64,000 nucleotides of DNA, taken from contig JAJPKF010000018.1 in assembly GCA_021323865.1 (NCBI GenBank), positions 62,001 to 126,000 of the forward strand, given 5' to 3'. The notes beneath the pieces are model-generated. The model made no database searches. It saw only the letters and a program-made list of their open reading frames with translations, and had not been told where the DNA came from. The position numbers and the translations under genes are program-made. Positions 34,738 through 43,809 of this stretch are shown here, piece by piece (the first letter of the stretch is position 1; each line of letters starts with the position of its first letter). Origin of the DNA: Pseudomonadota bacterium (GTDB taxonomy: Bacteria; Chloroflexota; UBA5177; JAJPKF01).

Positions 34738-35775
34738 ATGACTCAGTTCGTCGAGCCGGCAGCGGGGGCAGACGCACTTGTGCCCGATCCCATCGCCGCC
34801 GGTCAGGTGGTCTCGTCGACAGGCCGGTTTGGGGCGATCGTGCCACGATGGGTGCGAACACTCTTCGGCACCCGCCTCTCGCTGATTGGGCTCATCATCT
34901 TTGTGCTTATCGTGCTGTCGGCCATCTTTGCCCCGCTGATCGCCACGCATGCTCCTTCGGACATGAATGGGCCCCTCGGTGCAGCGCCCAGCTGGAGCCA
35001 TCCCTTCGGAACCAATGATGCCGGCCAGGACATCTTTTCGCAGACGCTGTACGGTGGCCGGTTCAGCCTTGCCGTCGGCGTGATGGTGGGGCTCGCGGTC
35101 ACCGTGCTGGCGATTCTGGTGGGTATGATCGCGGGCTACGTTGGTGGCTGGCTCGACGATGCGCTCAGCATGCTCATGAACGTCTTCCTTATCCTGCCGG
35201 GTCTTCCCCTGCTCATCGTCGTTCTGGCCTACATCGGCCACGCCGCCGATGGTCCGGTGGCCGCCTCGGCCTTGATGGCCACCGTTATCACCGTGACGGG
35301 GTGGGCCTGGGGTGGGCGCGTCATGCGGGCCCAGACCATGTCCCTGCGGGGGCGGGACTTCGTCGACGCGGCGATCATCAACGGCGAGTCCACGATCCAT
35401 ATCGTCTTCCGAGACGTACTCCCGAACATGCTGGCGTTGATCGTCAATACCGTCATTCTGTCGACCATGGGCGGAATCCTCGCCGAGACGTCGCTCAACT
35501 ACCTTGGCTTCGGCGACATGACTCAGGTCACCTGGGGCACGATGCTCTTCTATGCGCAGTCACAGTCGGTGCTGTTCACCCATGAGTGGTGGTGCTTCGT
35601 ATTTCCGGGCTGCGCGATTGCCCTGACGGTGATGTCCATGATCCTGATGAACAACGGCGTGGATGCCCTGGCGAACCCGCGTCTGCGGAAGGTCCGGGCG
35701 CCCAAGCCGGCCCGGATGCAGCCGGCAATCGGACCGGTCAGCTCGGCCGCCGGCAGTTTGGAGACGGCCGAGTGA
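34738..35775 (+). CDS. ABC transporter permease (DppC/OppC type)
   Basis: A 345-residue permease partner of the preceding gene. After a polar N-terminus of about 40 residues come LSLIGLIIFVLIVLSAIFAPLIA (helix 1) and HPFGTNDAGQDIFSQTLYGGR, the typical OppC N-terminal signature; the EAA-like loop reads SLRGRDFVDAAIINGESTIHIVFRDVLPN (about 203-231). The stop codon overlaps the GTG start of the first ATPase gene (GTGA), indicating translational coupling. Confidence 0.93.
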   Translation: MTQFVEPAAGADALVPDPIAAGQVVSSTGRFGAIVPRWVRTLFGTRLSLIGLIIFVLIVLSAIFAPLIATHAPSDMNGPLGAAPSWSHPFGTNDAGQDIFSQTLYGGRFSLAVGVMVGLAVTVLAILVGMIAGYVGGWLDDALSMLMNVFLILPGLPLLIVVLAYIGHAADGPVAASALMATVITVTGWAWGGRVMRAQTMSLRGRDFVDAAIINGESTIHIVFRDVLPNMLALIVNTVILSTMGGILAETSLNYLGFGDMTQVTWGTMLFYAQSQSVLFTHEWWCFVFPGCAIALTVMSMILMNNGVDALANPRLRKVRAPKPARMQPAIGPVSSAAGSLETAE

Positions 35776-36803
35776 CGGCCCAGGCGGTTGCGTTCGGGGG
35801 CTCGTCACTCGAGCCGGCTGCGGCCTCGGATGCGCTGCTGGCAGTGACCGGACTCTCGGTGGAATATCTGACGCCACGAGGCCCGGCGCGGGCCGTGCAA
35901 GACGTATCCTTCTCGCTCCGACCAGGAGAGATCCTCGGGCTGGCCGGAGAGTCCGGCTGCGGCAAGAGCACCATTGCCCACGCCACCATGCGGCTGATCA
36001 AAGACCCCGGGTTCATCACGGCCGGATCGATTCGTTTTCGGGACGTGGAAGTGCTGAACATGTCTTCGGGAGCCCTGCGAGACTTCCGATGGCGGCGGGT
36101 GGCCCTGGTGTCCCAGAGCGCCATGAACGCACTCAACCCGGTTCTACCCGTGGGGACGCAGATCGTTGACGCGCTCATGGCACATGAGCGCATCGGCCGG
36201 CGTCAGGCGCGCCGGCGCGCCGAGGAGCTGTTTGAGCTGGTTGGCATCGAGCCTCGACGTCTGCGCAGCTACGCGCACCAGCTCTCGGGCGGCATGCGGC
36301 AGCGCTCGATCATTGCCATGGCACTGGCGTTGAATCCCGAGGTTCTGATCATGGACGAGCCGACCACCGCATTGGACGTGGTGGTGCAGCGAGACATTCT
36401 GCAGCAGATCGAGGATCTTCAGGCCCGCTTTGGCTTCGCCATTCTCTTCATCACCCACGACCTGTCACTGCTGGTCGAGCTATCGACGCGCATTGCCGTC
36501 ATGTATGCGGGAAGGCTGGTGGAGGTCGCGCCCGCCGAAGAGCTGCTGATGCGGCCACTCCATCCGTATACCAAGGGCCTGATGAATTCCTTTCCGTCCA
36601 TCGACGGGGCCAACGAGCGGCTAGAGGGCATACCCGGTGCCCCTCCGGACCTCGTTTCACCGCCCTCCGGCTGCGCTTTTCATCCTCGCTGCCCCTCCTG
36701 TACAGGGGAGGACCGATCGCTCTACCGCCTCCAAACATCGAGCCGGCCGGAGCTCCAAGAGGTGGCGCCGAACCACTGGGTGGCGTGCCATCTGTACCGC
36801 TGA
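35772..36803 (+). CDS. ABC transporter ATP-binding protein (DppD/OppD type)
   Basis: A 343-residue ATPase. Walker A is GESGCGKST (about 60-68), the signature is LSGGMRQRS (about 171-179), Walker B is [12 protein letters not shown] (about 191-202), and the switch His lies in [11 protein letters not shown]. The C-terminal oligopeptide/dipeptide domain carries the cysteine cluster FHPRCPSC...C, which in this family can bind an iron-sulfur cluster. The start is the GTG at 35772 overlapping the permease stop. It pairs with the second ATPase at 36870. Confidence 0.94.
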   Translation: MTAQAVAFGGSSLEPAAASDALLAVTGLSVEYLTPRGPARAVQDVSFSLRPGEILGLAGESGCGKSTIAHATMRLIKDPGFITAGSIRFRDVEVLNMSSGALRDFRWRRVALVSQSAMNALNPVLPVGTQIVDALMAHERIGRRQARRRAEELFELVGIEPRRLRSYAHQLSGGMRQRSIIAMALALNPEVLIMDEPTTALDVVVQRDILQQIEDLQARFGFAILFITHDLSLLVELSTRIAVMYAGRLVEVAPAEELLMRPLHPYTKGLMNSFPSIDGANERLEGIPGAPPDLVSPPSGCAFHPRCPSCTGEDRSLYRLQTSSRPELQEVAPNHWVACHLYR

Positions 36804-36869
36804 CATGACGACCGACTCAGGCGGCAGCCCCCGCGCAAGGCGGGCGACCCGCGGCACTACAGGAGACAG

Positions 36870-37922
36870 ATGATGGCGGTGGCCGAGCAGTCCAGTGTCG
36901 TTATGGATGTTCAGGGGCTCACCAAGCATTTCCCGGCAGGCCGGTCCAGCCTGCTCGGCGGCGAGCGCCGTTTCGTCCACGCGGTGGACGACGTGAGCTT
37001 TTCCCTTCATCGGGGCGAGATTCTCGGGTTGGTCGGCGAGAGCGGTAGTGGGAAAAGCACCATTGCCCGGGTGCTGTCGGGCCTCTACCCGGCAACGGCC
37101 GGACAGGCCTTGTTCCATGGGCAGGACGTACTCAAGCTGAGGGGACGCCGTCGCATGCTGGGCTACCGCAGCCGGGTCCAGATGGTGTTTCAGGATCCCT
37201 TCGGCTCCCTGAATCCGGTGAAGACCGTTGCCTACCATATCGAGCGGCCGCTCTTGATCCATCACCGAACCAAACGAGGCAGCGCCACTCGAGAGCGGCT
37301 GTACGAGCTGCTGCGCACCGTAGGTCTTACGCCGCCCGAAGACGTGGCGGCGAAGCTCCCCAACCAACTCTCCGGTGGGCAGCGGCAGCGGGTTTCGTTT
37401 GCCCGAGCGCTGGCGGTAAACCCCGAGGTGATACTGGCGGACGAGCCCATCAGCATGTTGGATGTGTCCATTCGAATGGGCATCCTGAATCTGATGGGAC
37501 GGCTGCGCCAAGAACAGGGGCTGTCCTACCTGTACATCACCCACGACCTCGCGAGCGCCCGTTACCTCTGCGATCGCATCATCGTGCTCTATGCCGGCCA
37601 TCTCATGGAGTCGGCCCCGGCCGAGGAGCTGATGCGGGAGCCGCTCCATCCCTACACCAGGCTCCTTCTGACGGCGGTTCCAAAACCTCGGCAGCGCCAG
37701 GGCCGGGTGCGAGTCGAGGCCCGGGGCGAGATTCCCACCGTCGTCAGTCCACAACCCGGTTGTCGCTTCGCCAACCGCTGCCCCAACGTCATGGATCGAT
37801 GCCGGGTCGAAACTCCCGGGGTTGCCGAGGTGAGGCCACGCCACTTTGTGCGCTGTTTTCTGTACGACGTTCCCTCAGTCGAAGGCCGGTCCGCCCCCGG
37901 GACTGGAGTCGGTAACGGCTGA
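36870..37922 (+). CDS. ABC transporter ATP-binding protein (DppF/OppF type)
   Basis: A 350-residue ATPase and second nucleotide-binding subunit. Walker A GESGSGKST (about 52-60), signature LSGGQRQRV (about 167-175), Walker B VILADEPISMLD (about 187-198) and LYITHDLASA are intact. Its tail has the family Cys cluster CRFANRCPNVMDRC. AGGAGACAG lies ahead of the ATG at 36870. It completes an SBP-permease-permease-ATPase-ATPase importer and is followed after about 50 bp by the SIS-domain gene on the same strand. Confidence 0.94.
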   Translation: MMAVAEQSSVVMDVQGLTKHFPAGRSSLLGGERRFVHAVDDVSFSLHRGEILGLVGESGSGKSTIARVLSGLYPATAGQALFHGQDVLKLRGRRRMLGYRSRVQMVFQDPFGSLNPVKTVAYHIERPLLIHHRTKRGSATRERLYELLRTVGLTPPEDVAAKLPNQLSGGQRQRVSFARALAVNPEVILADEPISMLDVSIRMGILNLMGRLRQEQGLSYLYITHDLASARYLCDRIIVLYAGHLMESAPAEELMREPLHPYTRLLLTAVPKPRQRQGRVRVEARGEIPTVVSPQPGCRFANRCPNVMDRCRVETPGVAEVRPRHFVRCFLYDVPSVEGRSAPGTGVGNG

Positions 37923-37973
37923 ATCGCCCACAATGGGACCACTGCCGGACCGTCGGGATCCACAGCGAGAGGC

Positions 37974-39047
37974 ATGAGTGAACGAGCGGTCACTATGAGC
38001 GCCGTAGCCCCTGCTGAGCTGGGACCTCGTATGTGGCGTGAGATCCGCGAGCAGCCGGACGTGCTGCGGAGGCTCCTGCTAGACGGAAGGGAAGCGATTG
38101 ACCGGGTCGCGGCGGCGATTCGGGACTATGCTCCGCGCTTCGCCGTGCTGGTGGCGCGAGGGACGTCAGACCACGCCGCCGCCTACGGGAAGTATCTGCT
38201 CGAAACTCGGCTCGGGGTACCGGCCAGCCTGGCCGCTCCATCCACGACCACCCTCTACCACAGCCGTCCCCGGCTCGATAGGGTCCTCTACATCGCCATC
38301 AGCCAGTCGGGGGAGTCACCGGACGTGGTCCTACCTACGCGCCAAGCGGCCGGCTCGGGCGCCCTGACGGTGGCCATCACCAATCAGAACCAGTCGCCCC
38401 TGAGCGCCGTCGCCGCCCATACCCTCCAGATCATGGCCGGCGAAGAAAAGGCAGTGGCGGCCACCAAGAGTTACACCGCCTCGCTGCTCACCCTGTTCCT
38501 GTTGATCGAGGCGGTGGCGGGTCGCGACGCCCGGGAAGCGAACGATCTCCCGCAGCGGTGCACGCAGCTCTTGGATCGGCAAGAGGCGCTCGAGCAGATC
38601 GCCCTACGCTACCGTGACGCGGAGCAGATCCTGATTACTTCCCGCGGCTACAACGAGGCAACCGCCCGGGAGGCGGCGCTCAAGCTGGTCGAGGGAGCGC
38701 GCATTCCGGCTGTGGGCTTTAGTGGGGCGGACCTGCTGCACGGACCGATCGCCATGGTGGAGCGAGGGTTTCCGGTCATCGCCTTCATCCCGCCCGAAGC
38801 GGGTGGGCGGGCCATGGGGAGTGTGGTCGAAAGCCTACTGGCGCGAGCGGTCGACCTTCTGCTTTTGGGACCCCAGCATGGGCCGGCAGGAACGACGACG
38901 GTCCTCCTCCCAGACATGCGGCCCGAGTATCTTTCGCCCGTGCTGGCGATTGTCCCCTTCCAGATCCTGGCGCTATCGTTGGGACGCTTGAGAGGGTACG
39001 ATCCGGATCGTCCCGCGGGTCTCGCCAAAGTCACGAGGACGCTCTAG
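37974..39047 (+). CDS. Double-SIS sugar-phosphate isomerase/deaminase (GlmS C-terminal/GlmD/AgaS-like)
   Basis: A 357-residue protein made of two SIS domains (about 45-185 and 215-345), like the isomerase half of GlmS without its glutaminase part. The phosphosugar-binding elements AVLVARGTSDHAAAYGKYLL, YIAISQSGESPDVV (the SQSGES loop), EKAVAATKSYTASL and EAALKLVEGARIPAVGFSG are all present. Such stand-alone proteins act as glucosamine-6-phosphate deaminase (NagB-II/GlmD) or galactosamine-6-phosphate isomerase (AgaS). As last gene of the importer operon it probably feeds amino-sugar phosphates to glycolysis. An ATG at 37995 is an alternative start. Confidence 0.9.
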   Translation: MSERAVTMSAVAPAELGPRMWREIREQPDVLRRLLLDGREAIDRVAAAIRDYAPRFAVLVARGTSDHAAAYGKYLLETRLGVPASLAAPSTTTLYHSRPRLDRVLYIAISQSGESPDVVLPTRQAAGSGALTVAITNQNQSPLSAVAAHTLQIMAGEEKAVAATKSYTASLLTLFLLIEAVAGRDAREANDLPQRCTQLLDRQEALEQIALRYRDAEQILITSRGYNEATAREAALKLVEGARIPAVGFSGADLLHGPIAMVERGFPVIAFIPPEAGGRAMGSVVESLLARAVDLLLLGPQHGPAGTTTVLLPDMRPEYLSPVLAIVPFQILALSLGRLRGYDPDRPAGLAKVTRTL

Positions 39048-39529
39048 TCGAACGTGAAGTCCGAGCAGCTCGAGGGCTGGAAGCTTCCCACGGAGGCCGG
39101 ACTGTGCGCTTGGTGCGTGCATTGCCGGCCAGTTCGAGGGTCGAGGTCACTGTTTGTCATGTGTTCGCTATCGGCGACAGACAGTCGATACCCTCGGTAT
39201 CCCACACTGCCGGTCTTGCAGTGCGACGGCTTTGAGCCGGGCGAGGCGTCTCCCGTGGGTGGCGCTCCGCTAGACGAGCCACAGTAGGGGCAAGCCGGTT
39301 GAGGGTCTGGGGTGCACGGTACACAGAAGGCCGGCATCCGGGTCGAGTCCGTCCCATCCCCATGACTTCGAGGCGAAGCGTGGAGCCAGAGCCCTCGTTC
39401 TTCCCTGAGCCATTTTTTACCGATTATTTACCGTTCGAGCGCCGATTCTGGGAATGAGGGCGCTAGATTCAGAAGGAGCCGGCCCGGCCGGCATGCCGAT
39501 ACGCGGATTTCGAGATCCAGGGAGAAGCA
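39048..39529. other. Intergenic region upstream of the second propeller gene
   Basis: About 480 bp with no recognised gene. It contains the TTTACCG direct repeat at 39416-39433 and, at 39464-39469, a possible -10 hexamer TAGATT; the ribosome site is AGGGAGAAG just before 39530. Confidence 0.5.
39416..39433 (+). promoter_or_regulatory. Two TTTACCG heptamers at 11-bp spacing (SARP-like box)
   Basis: TTTACCG at 39416 and 39427, exactly 11 bp apart with a 4-bp spacer. They have the same sequence and periodicity as the three heptamers before the first propeller gene at 3351, and end 96 nt before the start at 39530. Confidence 0.6.
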
Positions 39530-42034
39530 ATGTTTCGCGTGCAGCGCTCAGCCGTTATCTTCGCGTCCGCTCTCGCCGTCGCGGCCATGGTACTGTCCGG
39601 AGCCTTTACCGGCCGTCTCCTCGCCGCCCAGCATCATGGCGCGGCGCCGATCGCCTTCGGACCGACGACAACCGTCGACGATCAGCGCCTCTCCGGTGAG
39701 CCCGACATCAAAGTCTGTGGCGTCAGTTCCACATGGAGCTACGGCAACTGCGGCCAAAACGACCCATATGCCAGCGTGCCTTGGGGATTCAGCACCACCA
39801 GCAGCTTCATCTGGCGGTCCGAGGATCAGGGCAAGACCTTCAAACTCGTGCCCAGCAACAACACGACCGGCAAGCCCAACGCCTGCCCTGGTGGCGGAGA
39901 CACGGATCTCGGTATCACTCCGGCGAAGACCCTGTCGGGCTATCGGGTCAACTTCGAGGACCTCCAGGGGCTGACCAACTTCTCCGCCGGTGTCTCGACC
40001 GACGGCGGCACCACCTTCACCTGCAATCCCGTCTCCGCTGAGGCGACTGCCGTCGACCGGCAATGGTTCGGGTTCGACAAGGTTCCCGGAAGCACCGGCT
40101 CGGCCGTGTACCTCGACTACGATATCGCCGACGGCGGCGCCGTCTTTCCCACCTGCGTGACGGGAACAAATTCGGCCGGGAACGTCTTCGTGGTGCAGAA
40201 GTCGACGGACGGCGGCCTTACCTATGGCGCGTTCACGGCCGTGGATTGCAACGACGGCATCGCCGGAAACATGCAGGTCAACCAGAAGACCGGCCACGTC
40301 TTCGCAATCCACACCGCCTACACGAATCCGACGACGTGCACCAACTCGACCGACGCCGTGGTGGTGAACAAGTCGGTCGACGGTGGTACCACCTGGACCA
40401 AGAGCGTCGTGTATAAGCCGGCCAAGCTGACGGCCACCTGTGGGAACGACGTGACGGTGGGCCAGGACTTCGCGGTTCTGGCCATCGACGACCAGGGCGG
40501 CCTCTATGCCATCTGGTCTCAGGCAAGTGTCGACAGCACGGGCGCAGTCAATGGCCCCAGCCACATCTACTATTCCTACTCGGGAGACGACGGCAAGACT
40601 TGGACGCCCGAGCAGCAGGTGGACAGCGGCGTCAAGACCAACGTCGACGTCTTTCCCTGGATCACAGCGGGTGATCCCGGCCGTATCGACATCGTTTGGT
40701 ACGGCACCACCCAGACCGGCAAGAACGGCCCATGGGACCCGGGCTCGCAAACCACCGACTGGTCGCCGTACCTCACCCAGTCGCTGAATGCCAACGGCTC
40801 CCATGCCTCGTTCAGCACCCCCCGGCCCGTTGCGCAGCACCCCAACCACAACGGCGGCATCTGCACCATGGGTCTGGGCTGCACCACCGGCGGCGATCGG
40901 AGCCTTGCCGATTTCTTCCAGGTCGACCACAATTCGTCGGGAGGCGCGGTGGTGATCTGGGCCGACACTTCCAATAACTCGGGGAGTGGCTCGAACCAAG
41001 CCGCGCTCATCGAGGAGGCCCAGCAGACGTCCGGGCCCGGCCTGTTCTCCGGGAAGAAGGTCGCGGCACAGCCTGGCGCCGTCTGCACTGCCGTGGGCCC
41101 GAAGTTCTGCCAGAAGGATCAGACCGGCGACGCAAAGTATGAAGCGAATGGCATGGTCGGCTCCAATGTGAGCAATCTGGACATCACCCGATCAGCGGTG
41201 AATCTCGACCCCACCAATCCCAAGAATCTCGACGTTCGCATGAAGATCGCGAACCTCAAGTCACTTCCGAGCGTGGGCGAGTCGGGGCTGAACCCCAACG
41301 ATGTCTTCGTCGATTACCTGACGAGCTGGGTCTATCACAATCCCAAGGGGACGCAGACGACCTTTGACTCGACCGGCAACACCTACTTCGCCTACTTGGA
41401 GGTGAACACGGCAACGGGCTCCACGACGGCCATGGCCGGGAACACCTGCAGTATCAGCACGACCCATGGGAAGTACCTCGTCTATCCCGGCAGCAGCTCC
41501 ATCAGCTCCAAGATTGACGGCCAGAACGGTACCATCGATCTGTCCGTACCGCTGTCGAACGTCGGGTCCCCTGCGCCGGGAGCCTCGCTCTATTCGGTGA
41601 CTGCCCATACCGTCGGGCAGCCGGCCCCTGCCGCGGGCCCCGGAGGGGCACCCAACTGTGTGCGCGATGTGAACGGCAACAACCAGGACCCCACGGGCCA
41701 AATCTTCGACGTGTACGACAAGAGCCCGGCCTACACCTCGATTCTCAAGTCCCTGCCCACCTTGCACGTCACGGGTGGTGGTCATCAGTCGCATCATCAG
41801 GTCAACTTCCACTGGAAGCTCGTCTCCGGCCAGCAGCCGCTGAGCTTCAACGTGATCGCGGTACTGCAGGGCGGCAAGACGCAACAGATGAACAGCCAGC
41901 CGATCCCCGCACACAGCGGCAGGTCCTACTCGTTCACGGCCCACAAGGTACACGCCGACGTCGACAGCTACAACCTAGAGCTGAATTACTCGACCGGTAC
42001 CGTGAAGGCCGGGCCATTCACCGTGACCGGATAG
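39530..42034 (+). CDS. Large secreted Asp-box beta-propeller protein
   Basis: An 834-residue protein with a signal peptide (MFRVQRSAVIFASALAVAAM, cleavage near LLAAQ). Asp-boxes lie at 97-104 (SEDQGKTF), 156-163 (STDGGTTF), 225-232 (STDGGLTY), 282-289 (SVDGGTTW) and 351-358 (SGDDGKTW), giving a sialidase-like propeller over about 45-480. GGICTMG...GGDRSLADF (442-462) matches the signature in the 3438 protein, as do GDTD and the IVWYG strand. Residues about 530-834 form an additional beta-rich region absent from the smaller paralogue and ending FTVTG. No catalytic sialidase residues were identified. AGGGAGAAG precedes the ATG; a strong terminator follows. Confidence 0.82.
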   Translation: MFRVQRSAVIFASALAVAAMVLSGAFTGRLLAAQHHGAAPIAFGPTTTVDDQRLSGEPDIKVCGVSSTWSYGNCGQNDPYASVPWGFSTTSSFIWRSEDQGKTFKLVPSNNTTGKPNACPGGGDTDLGITPAKTLSGYRVNFEDLQGLTNFSAGVSTDGGTTFTCNPVSAEATAVDRQWFGFDKVPGSTGSAVYLDYDIADGGAVFPTCVTGTNSAGNVFVVQKSTDGGLTYGAFTAVDCNDGIAGNMQVNQKTGHVFAIHTAYTNPTTCTNSTDAVVVNKSVDGGTTWTKSVVYKPAKLTATCGNDVTVGQDFAVLAIDDQGGLYAIWSQASVDSTGAVNGPSHIYYSYSGDDGKTWTPEQQVDSGVKTNVDVFPWITAGDPGRIDIVWYGTTQTGKNGPWDPGSQTTDWSPYLTQSLNANGSHASFSTPRPVAQHPNHNGGICTMGLGCTTGGDRSLADFFQVDHNSSGGAVVIWADTSNNSGSGSNQAALIEEAQQTSGPGLFSGKKVAAQPGAVCTAVGPKFCQKDQTGDAKYEANGMVGSNVSNLDITRSAVNLDPTNPKNLDVRMKIANLKSLPSVGESGLNPNDVFVDYLTSWVYHNPKGTQTTFDSTGNTYFAYLEVNTATGSTTAMAGNTCSISTTHGKYLVYPGSSSISSKIDGQNGTIDLSVPLSNVGSPAPGASLYSVTAHTVGQPAPAAGPGGAPNCVRDVNGNNQDPTGQIFDVYDKSPAYTSILKSLPTLHVTGGGHQSHHQVNFHWKLVSGQQPLSFNVIAVLQGGKTQQMNSQPIPAHSGRSYSFTAHKVHADVDSYNLELNYSTGTVKAGPFTVTG

Positions 42035-42061
42035 ATCGACGCCGCCTCAGATTCGAGGAAA

Positions 42062-42103
42062 CGAGAGCGGACGGGGCCAGCCGTCCGCTCTCGTTGTTTC
42101 TTT
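42062..42103 (+). terminator. Rho-independent terminator after the second propeller gene
   Basis: A perfect 13-bp stem, CGAGAGCGGACGG with CCGTCCGCTCTCG, around GGCCAG and followed by TTGTTTCTTT. Confidence 0.88.
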
Positions 42104-42127
42104 GCCGCTCGTCCCGGATAATCGGCC

Positions 42128-42295
42128 ATGGTCACCATCTGGCACCAGCTCATGGCCTACATCTGGGCCGTCCTCGCCGTTGTGGGGGTCCTACTAGGCG
42201 CCCTACTCTGGGTGGTGATGGCGGTTTGGGACGGAATCCGCGGGGCGTTTCGGCGGCTGTCCGGCGAAGTTGACGACGGCAGAACGCCGCGCTGA
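42128..42295 (+). CDS. Small single-pass membrane protein, 55 residues
   Basis: A short frame from the ATG at 42128 to the TGA at 42295, placed between the terminator and the stop of the convergent livF-like gene. Residues about 11-34 (YIWAVLAVVGVLLGALLWVV and onwards) form one membrane helix, followed by a basic and polar cytoplasmic-type tail (GIRGAFRRLSGEVDDGRTPR). No family was recognised and the ribosome site is weak, so expression is uncertain. Its composition is that of a genuine membrane peptide rather than a shadow frame. Confidence 0.45.
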   Translation: MVTIWHQLMAYIWAVLAVVGVLLGALLWVVMAVWDGIRGAFRRLSGEVDDGRTPR

Positions 42296-42296
42296 G

Positions 42297-43088
42297 CTAC
42301 TCAGGCGCCGTCATGGTGGCCGGCTCCGATGGCTTCGATCCGGTCATCGCCCCGCCCAGATAGAGCTCGCCGATCTGGGGATTGTCTAGGACTTCGGCGG
42401 CTGAGCCGGTCAATCGAACTCGTCCGCTCTCCATGACCACCCCATGCGTGGAAGCACGGAGACCGGAACGGGCATTCTGCTCTACCATGAGCACCGTCTT
42501 TCCGGTCCGTCGCATGAGATCCACCTGATCCAAGATGGTGCGCAGCGTCTTCGGATCGAGCCCCATCGACGGTTCATCGAGGAGAACCAGCCGCGGATTA
42601 AGCATGAGCGAACGAGCGAACTCCACCATCTTCTGCTGACCGCCGGAGAGGGCCCCGGCCTTCTCCTGGGCGCGCTCCCGAACTACGGGAAAGAGATCTT
42701 GAACCTCTCCCATCCGGCGTTCGATGAGGCCGCGATCCCGCACCGTGTACGCGCCCATGCGCACGTTGTCCACAACCGTCATGTTGGGGAACAGGCTGCC
42801 ATCCTGCGGAACCTGAACGATGCCCATATCGAGGATTCGACGTGGCGACCGGCCGAGTAGCGATGTGCCGGCGAAGGTGGCGCTGCCGGCTCTCGCTCGC
42901 AACAGTCCGCTGACCACTCTCAGCACGGTGGACTTGCCGGCTCCGTTGGGTCCGACCACACAGGTGACGGAGCCTTCGGGTACCTCCAGATCCACGCCCC
43001 GCAGGATGTCTCCGCCTCCGTATCCCGCATAGAGGCCGCGAAGGGAAAGGAGGGCGGGTTGCTGCGCGGCTCTCGCTTCAGTCCCCAA
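42297..43088 (-). CDS. livF: Branched-chain amino acid-type ABC transporter ATPase (LivF-like)
   Basis: A 263-residue ATPase from the TTG at 43088, which has GAGG six bases upstream; an ATG at 43139 would overlap livG by 62 nt. Walker A is GPNGAGKST, the signature is LSGGQQKMV, Walker B is LVLLDEPSMGLDP, and the LivF-specific GYGGGDILRGVDLEV sits at the N-terminus. Last gene of the livJ-H-M-G-F importer. The liv name is by family; the transported compound may be another amino acid, amide or urea. Confidence 0.9.
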   Translation of the reverse strand: MGTEARAAQQPALLSLRGLYAGYGGGDILRGVDLEVPEGSVTCVVGPNGAGKSTVLRVVSGLLRARAGSATFAGTSLLGRSPRRILDMGIVQVPQDGSLFPNMTVVDNVRMGAYTVRDRGLIERRMGEVQDLFPVVRERAQEKAGALSGGQQKMVEFARSLMLNPRLVLLDEPSMGLDPKTLRTILDQVDLMRRTGKTVLMVEQNARSGLRASTHGVVMESGRVRLTGSAAEVLDNPQIGELYLGGAMTGSKPSEPATMTAPE

Positions 43089-43809
43089 GGTAGGCCTCGA
43101 GGACCGCCGGGTCTCGACGCACGAACGTCGGCTCGCCATGGGAGATCGTCTTTCCCCGATGGAGCACCGTCACGCGATGGCAGAGATCCATGACGAACGA
43201 CATATTGTGCTCGACCACCAGAAACGTGGTACCGTTTTGGTTCAGCTGCCGAATCTTCGCGGCCATCAGCTCGATCATGGTTGGGTTCACGCCTCCGGCC
43301 GGCTCGTCCAGCAGGATGAGTGAGGGTTGCGCCGCCAGGACGGACGCGAACTCAAGGAGCTTGCGCTGACCGTATGAGAGTGAGCCGGCGCGAGCATCCC
43401 GAAGCCGCGTGAGGCCCACGAAGTCGAGACTCTCAAGGGCTCGTTGATGCTCCCTTCCGGCCTTCCAGTGTCGGACGGAGGCGATCAGGCCCCGACGCCG
43501 TGCTCCGATATGGACATTCTCCAGCACGGTGAGCCTTGGAAAGATCCGGGTCAGCTGGAACGTCCGGCCAATGCCCAAGCCGAAGACCTTGCGGGGTGAC
43601 GAGCGGCTGATGGCCGAATCTCGAAAGGTCACGGTTCCCGAATCCAGGCGGCCATAGCCCGTCATCATGTTGAAGAGGGTGGTCTTGCCGGAGCCGTTGG
43701 GACCAATGAGGCCGGCAATCTCCCCTTCCCGGACCTCGAGATCGCAGCCATCCAGGGCGGCAATGCCGCCGAACCGTTTGGCGGCCTGCTGAACCACCAG
43801 CATGCTCAT
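43078..43809 (-). CDS. livG: Branched-chain amino acid-type ABC transporter ATPase (LivG-like)
   Basis: A 243-residue ATPase. Walker A is GPNGSGKTT, the Q-loop region GIGRTFQLTRIFPRLTVLENV is typical of LivG, the signature is LSYGQRKLLE, and Walker B is LILLDEPAGGVNP. The ATG at 43809 overlaps the livM stop (ATGA), so the two are translationally coupled. It works with LivF to energise uptake through LivH and LivM. Confidence 0.93.
   Translation of the reverse strand: MSMLVVQQAAKRFGGIAALDGCDLEVREGEIAGLIGPNGSGKTTLFNMMTGYGRLDSGTVTFRDSAISRSSPRKVFGLGIGRTFQLTRIFPRLTVLENVHIGARRRGLIASVRHWKAGREHQRALESLDFVGLTRLRDARAGSLSYGQRKLLEFASVLAAQPSLILLDEPAGGVNPTMIELMAAKIRQLNQNGTTFLVVEHNMSFVMDLCHRVTVLHRGKTISHGEPTFVRRDPAVLEAYLGD

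Noticed and set aside
39548-40999. 483-codon minus-strand frame opposite the second propeller
   Set aside because: Low-complexity Val/Gly/Arg composition typical of an antisense shadow; the plus strand has signal peptide and five Asp-boxes.
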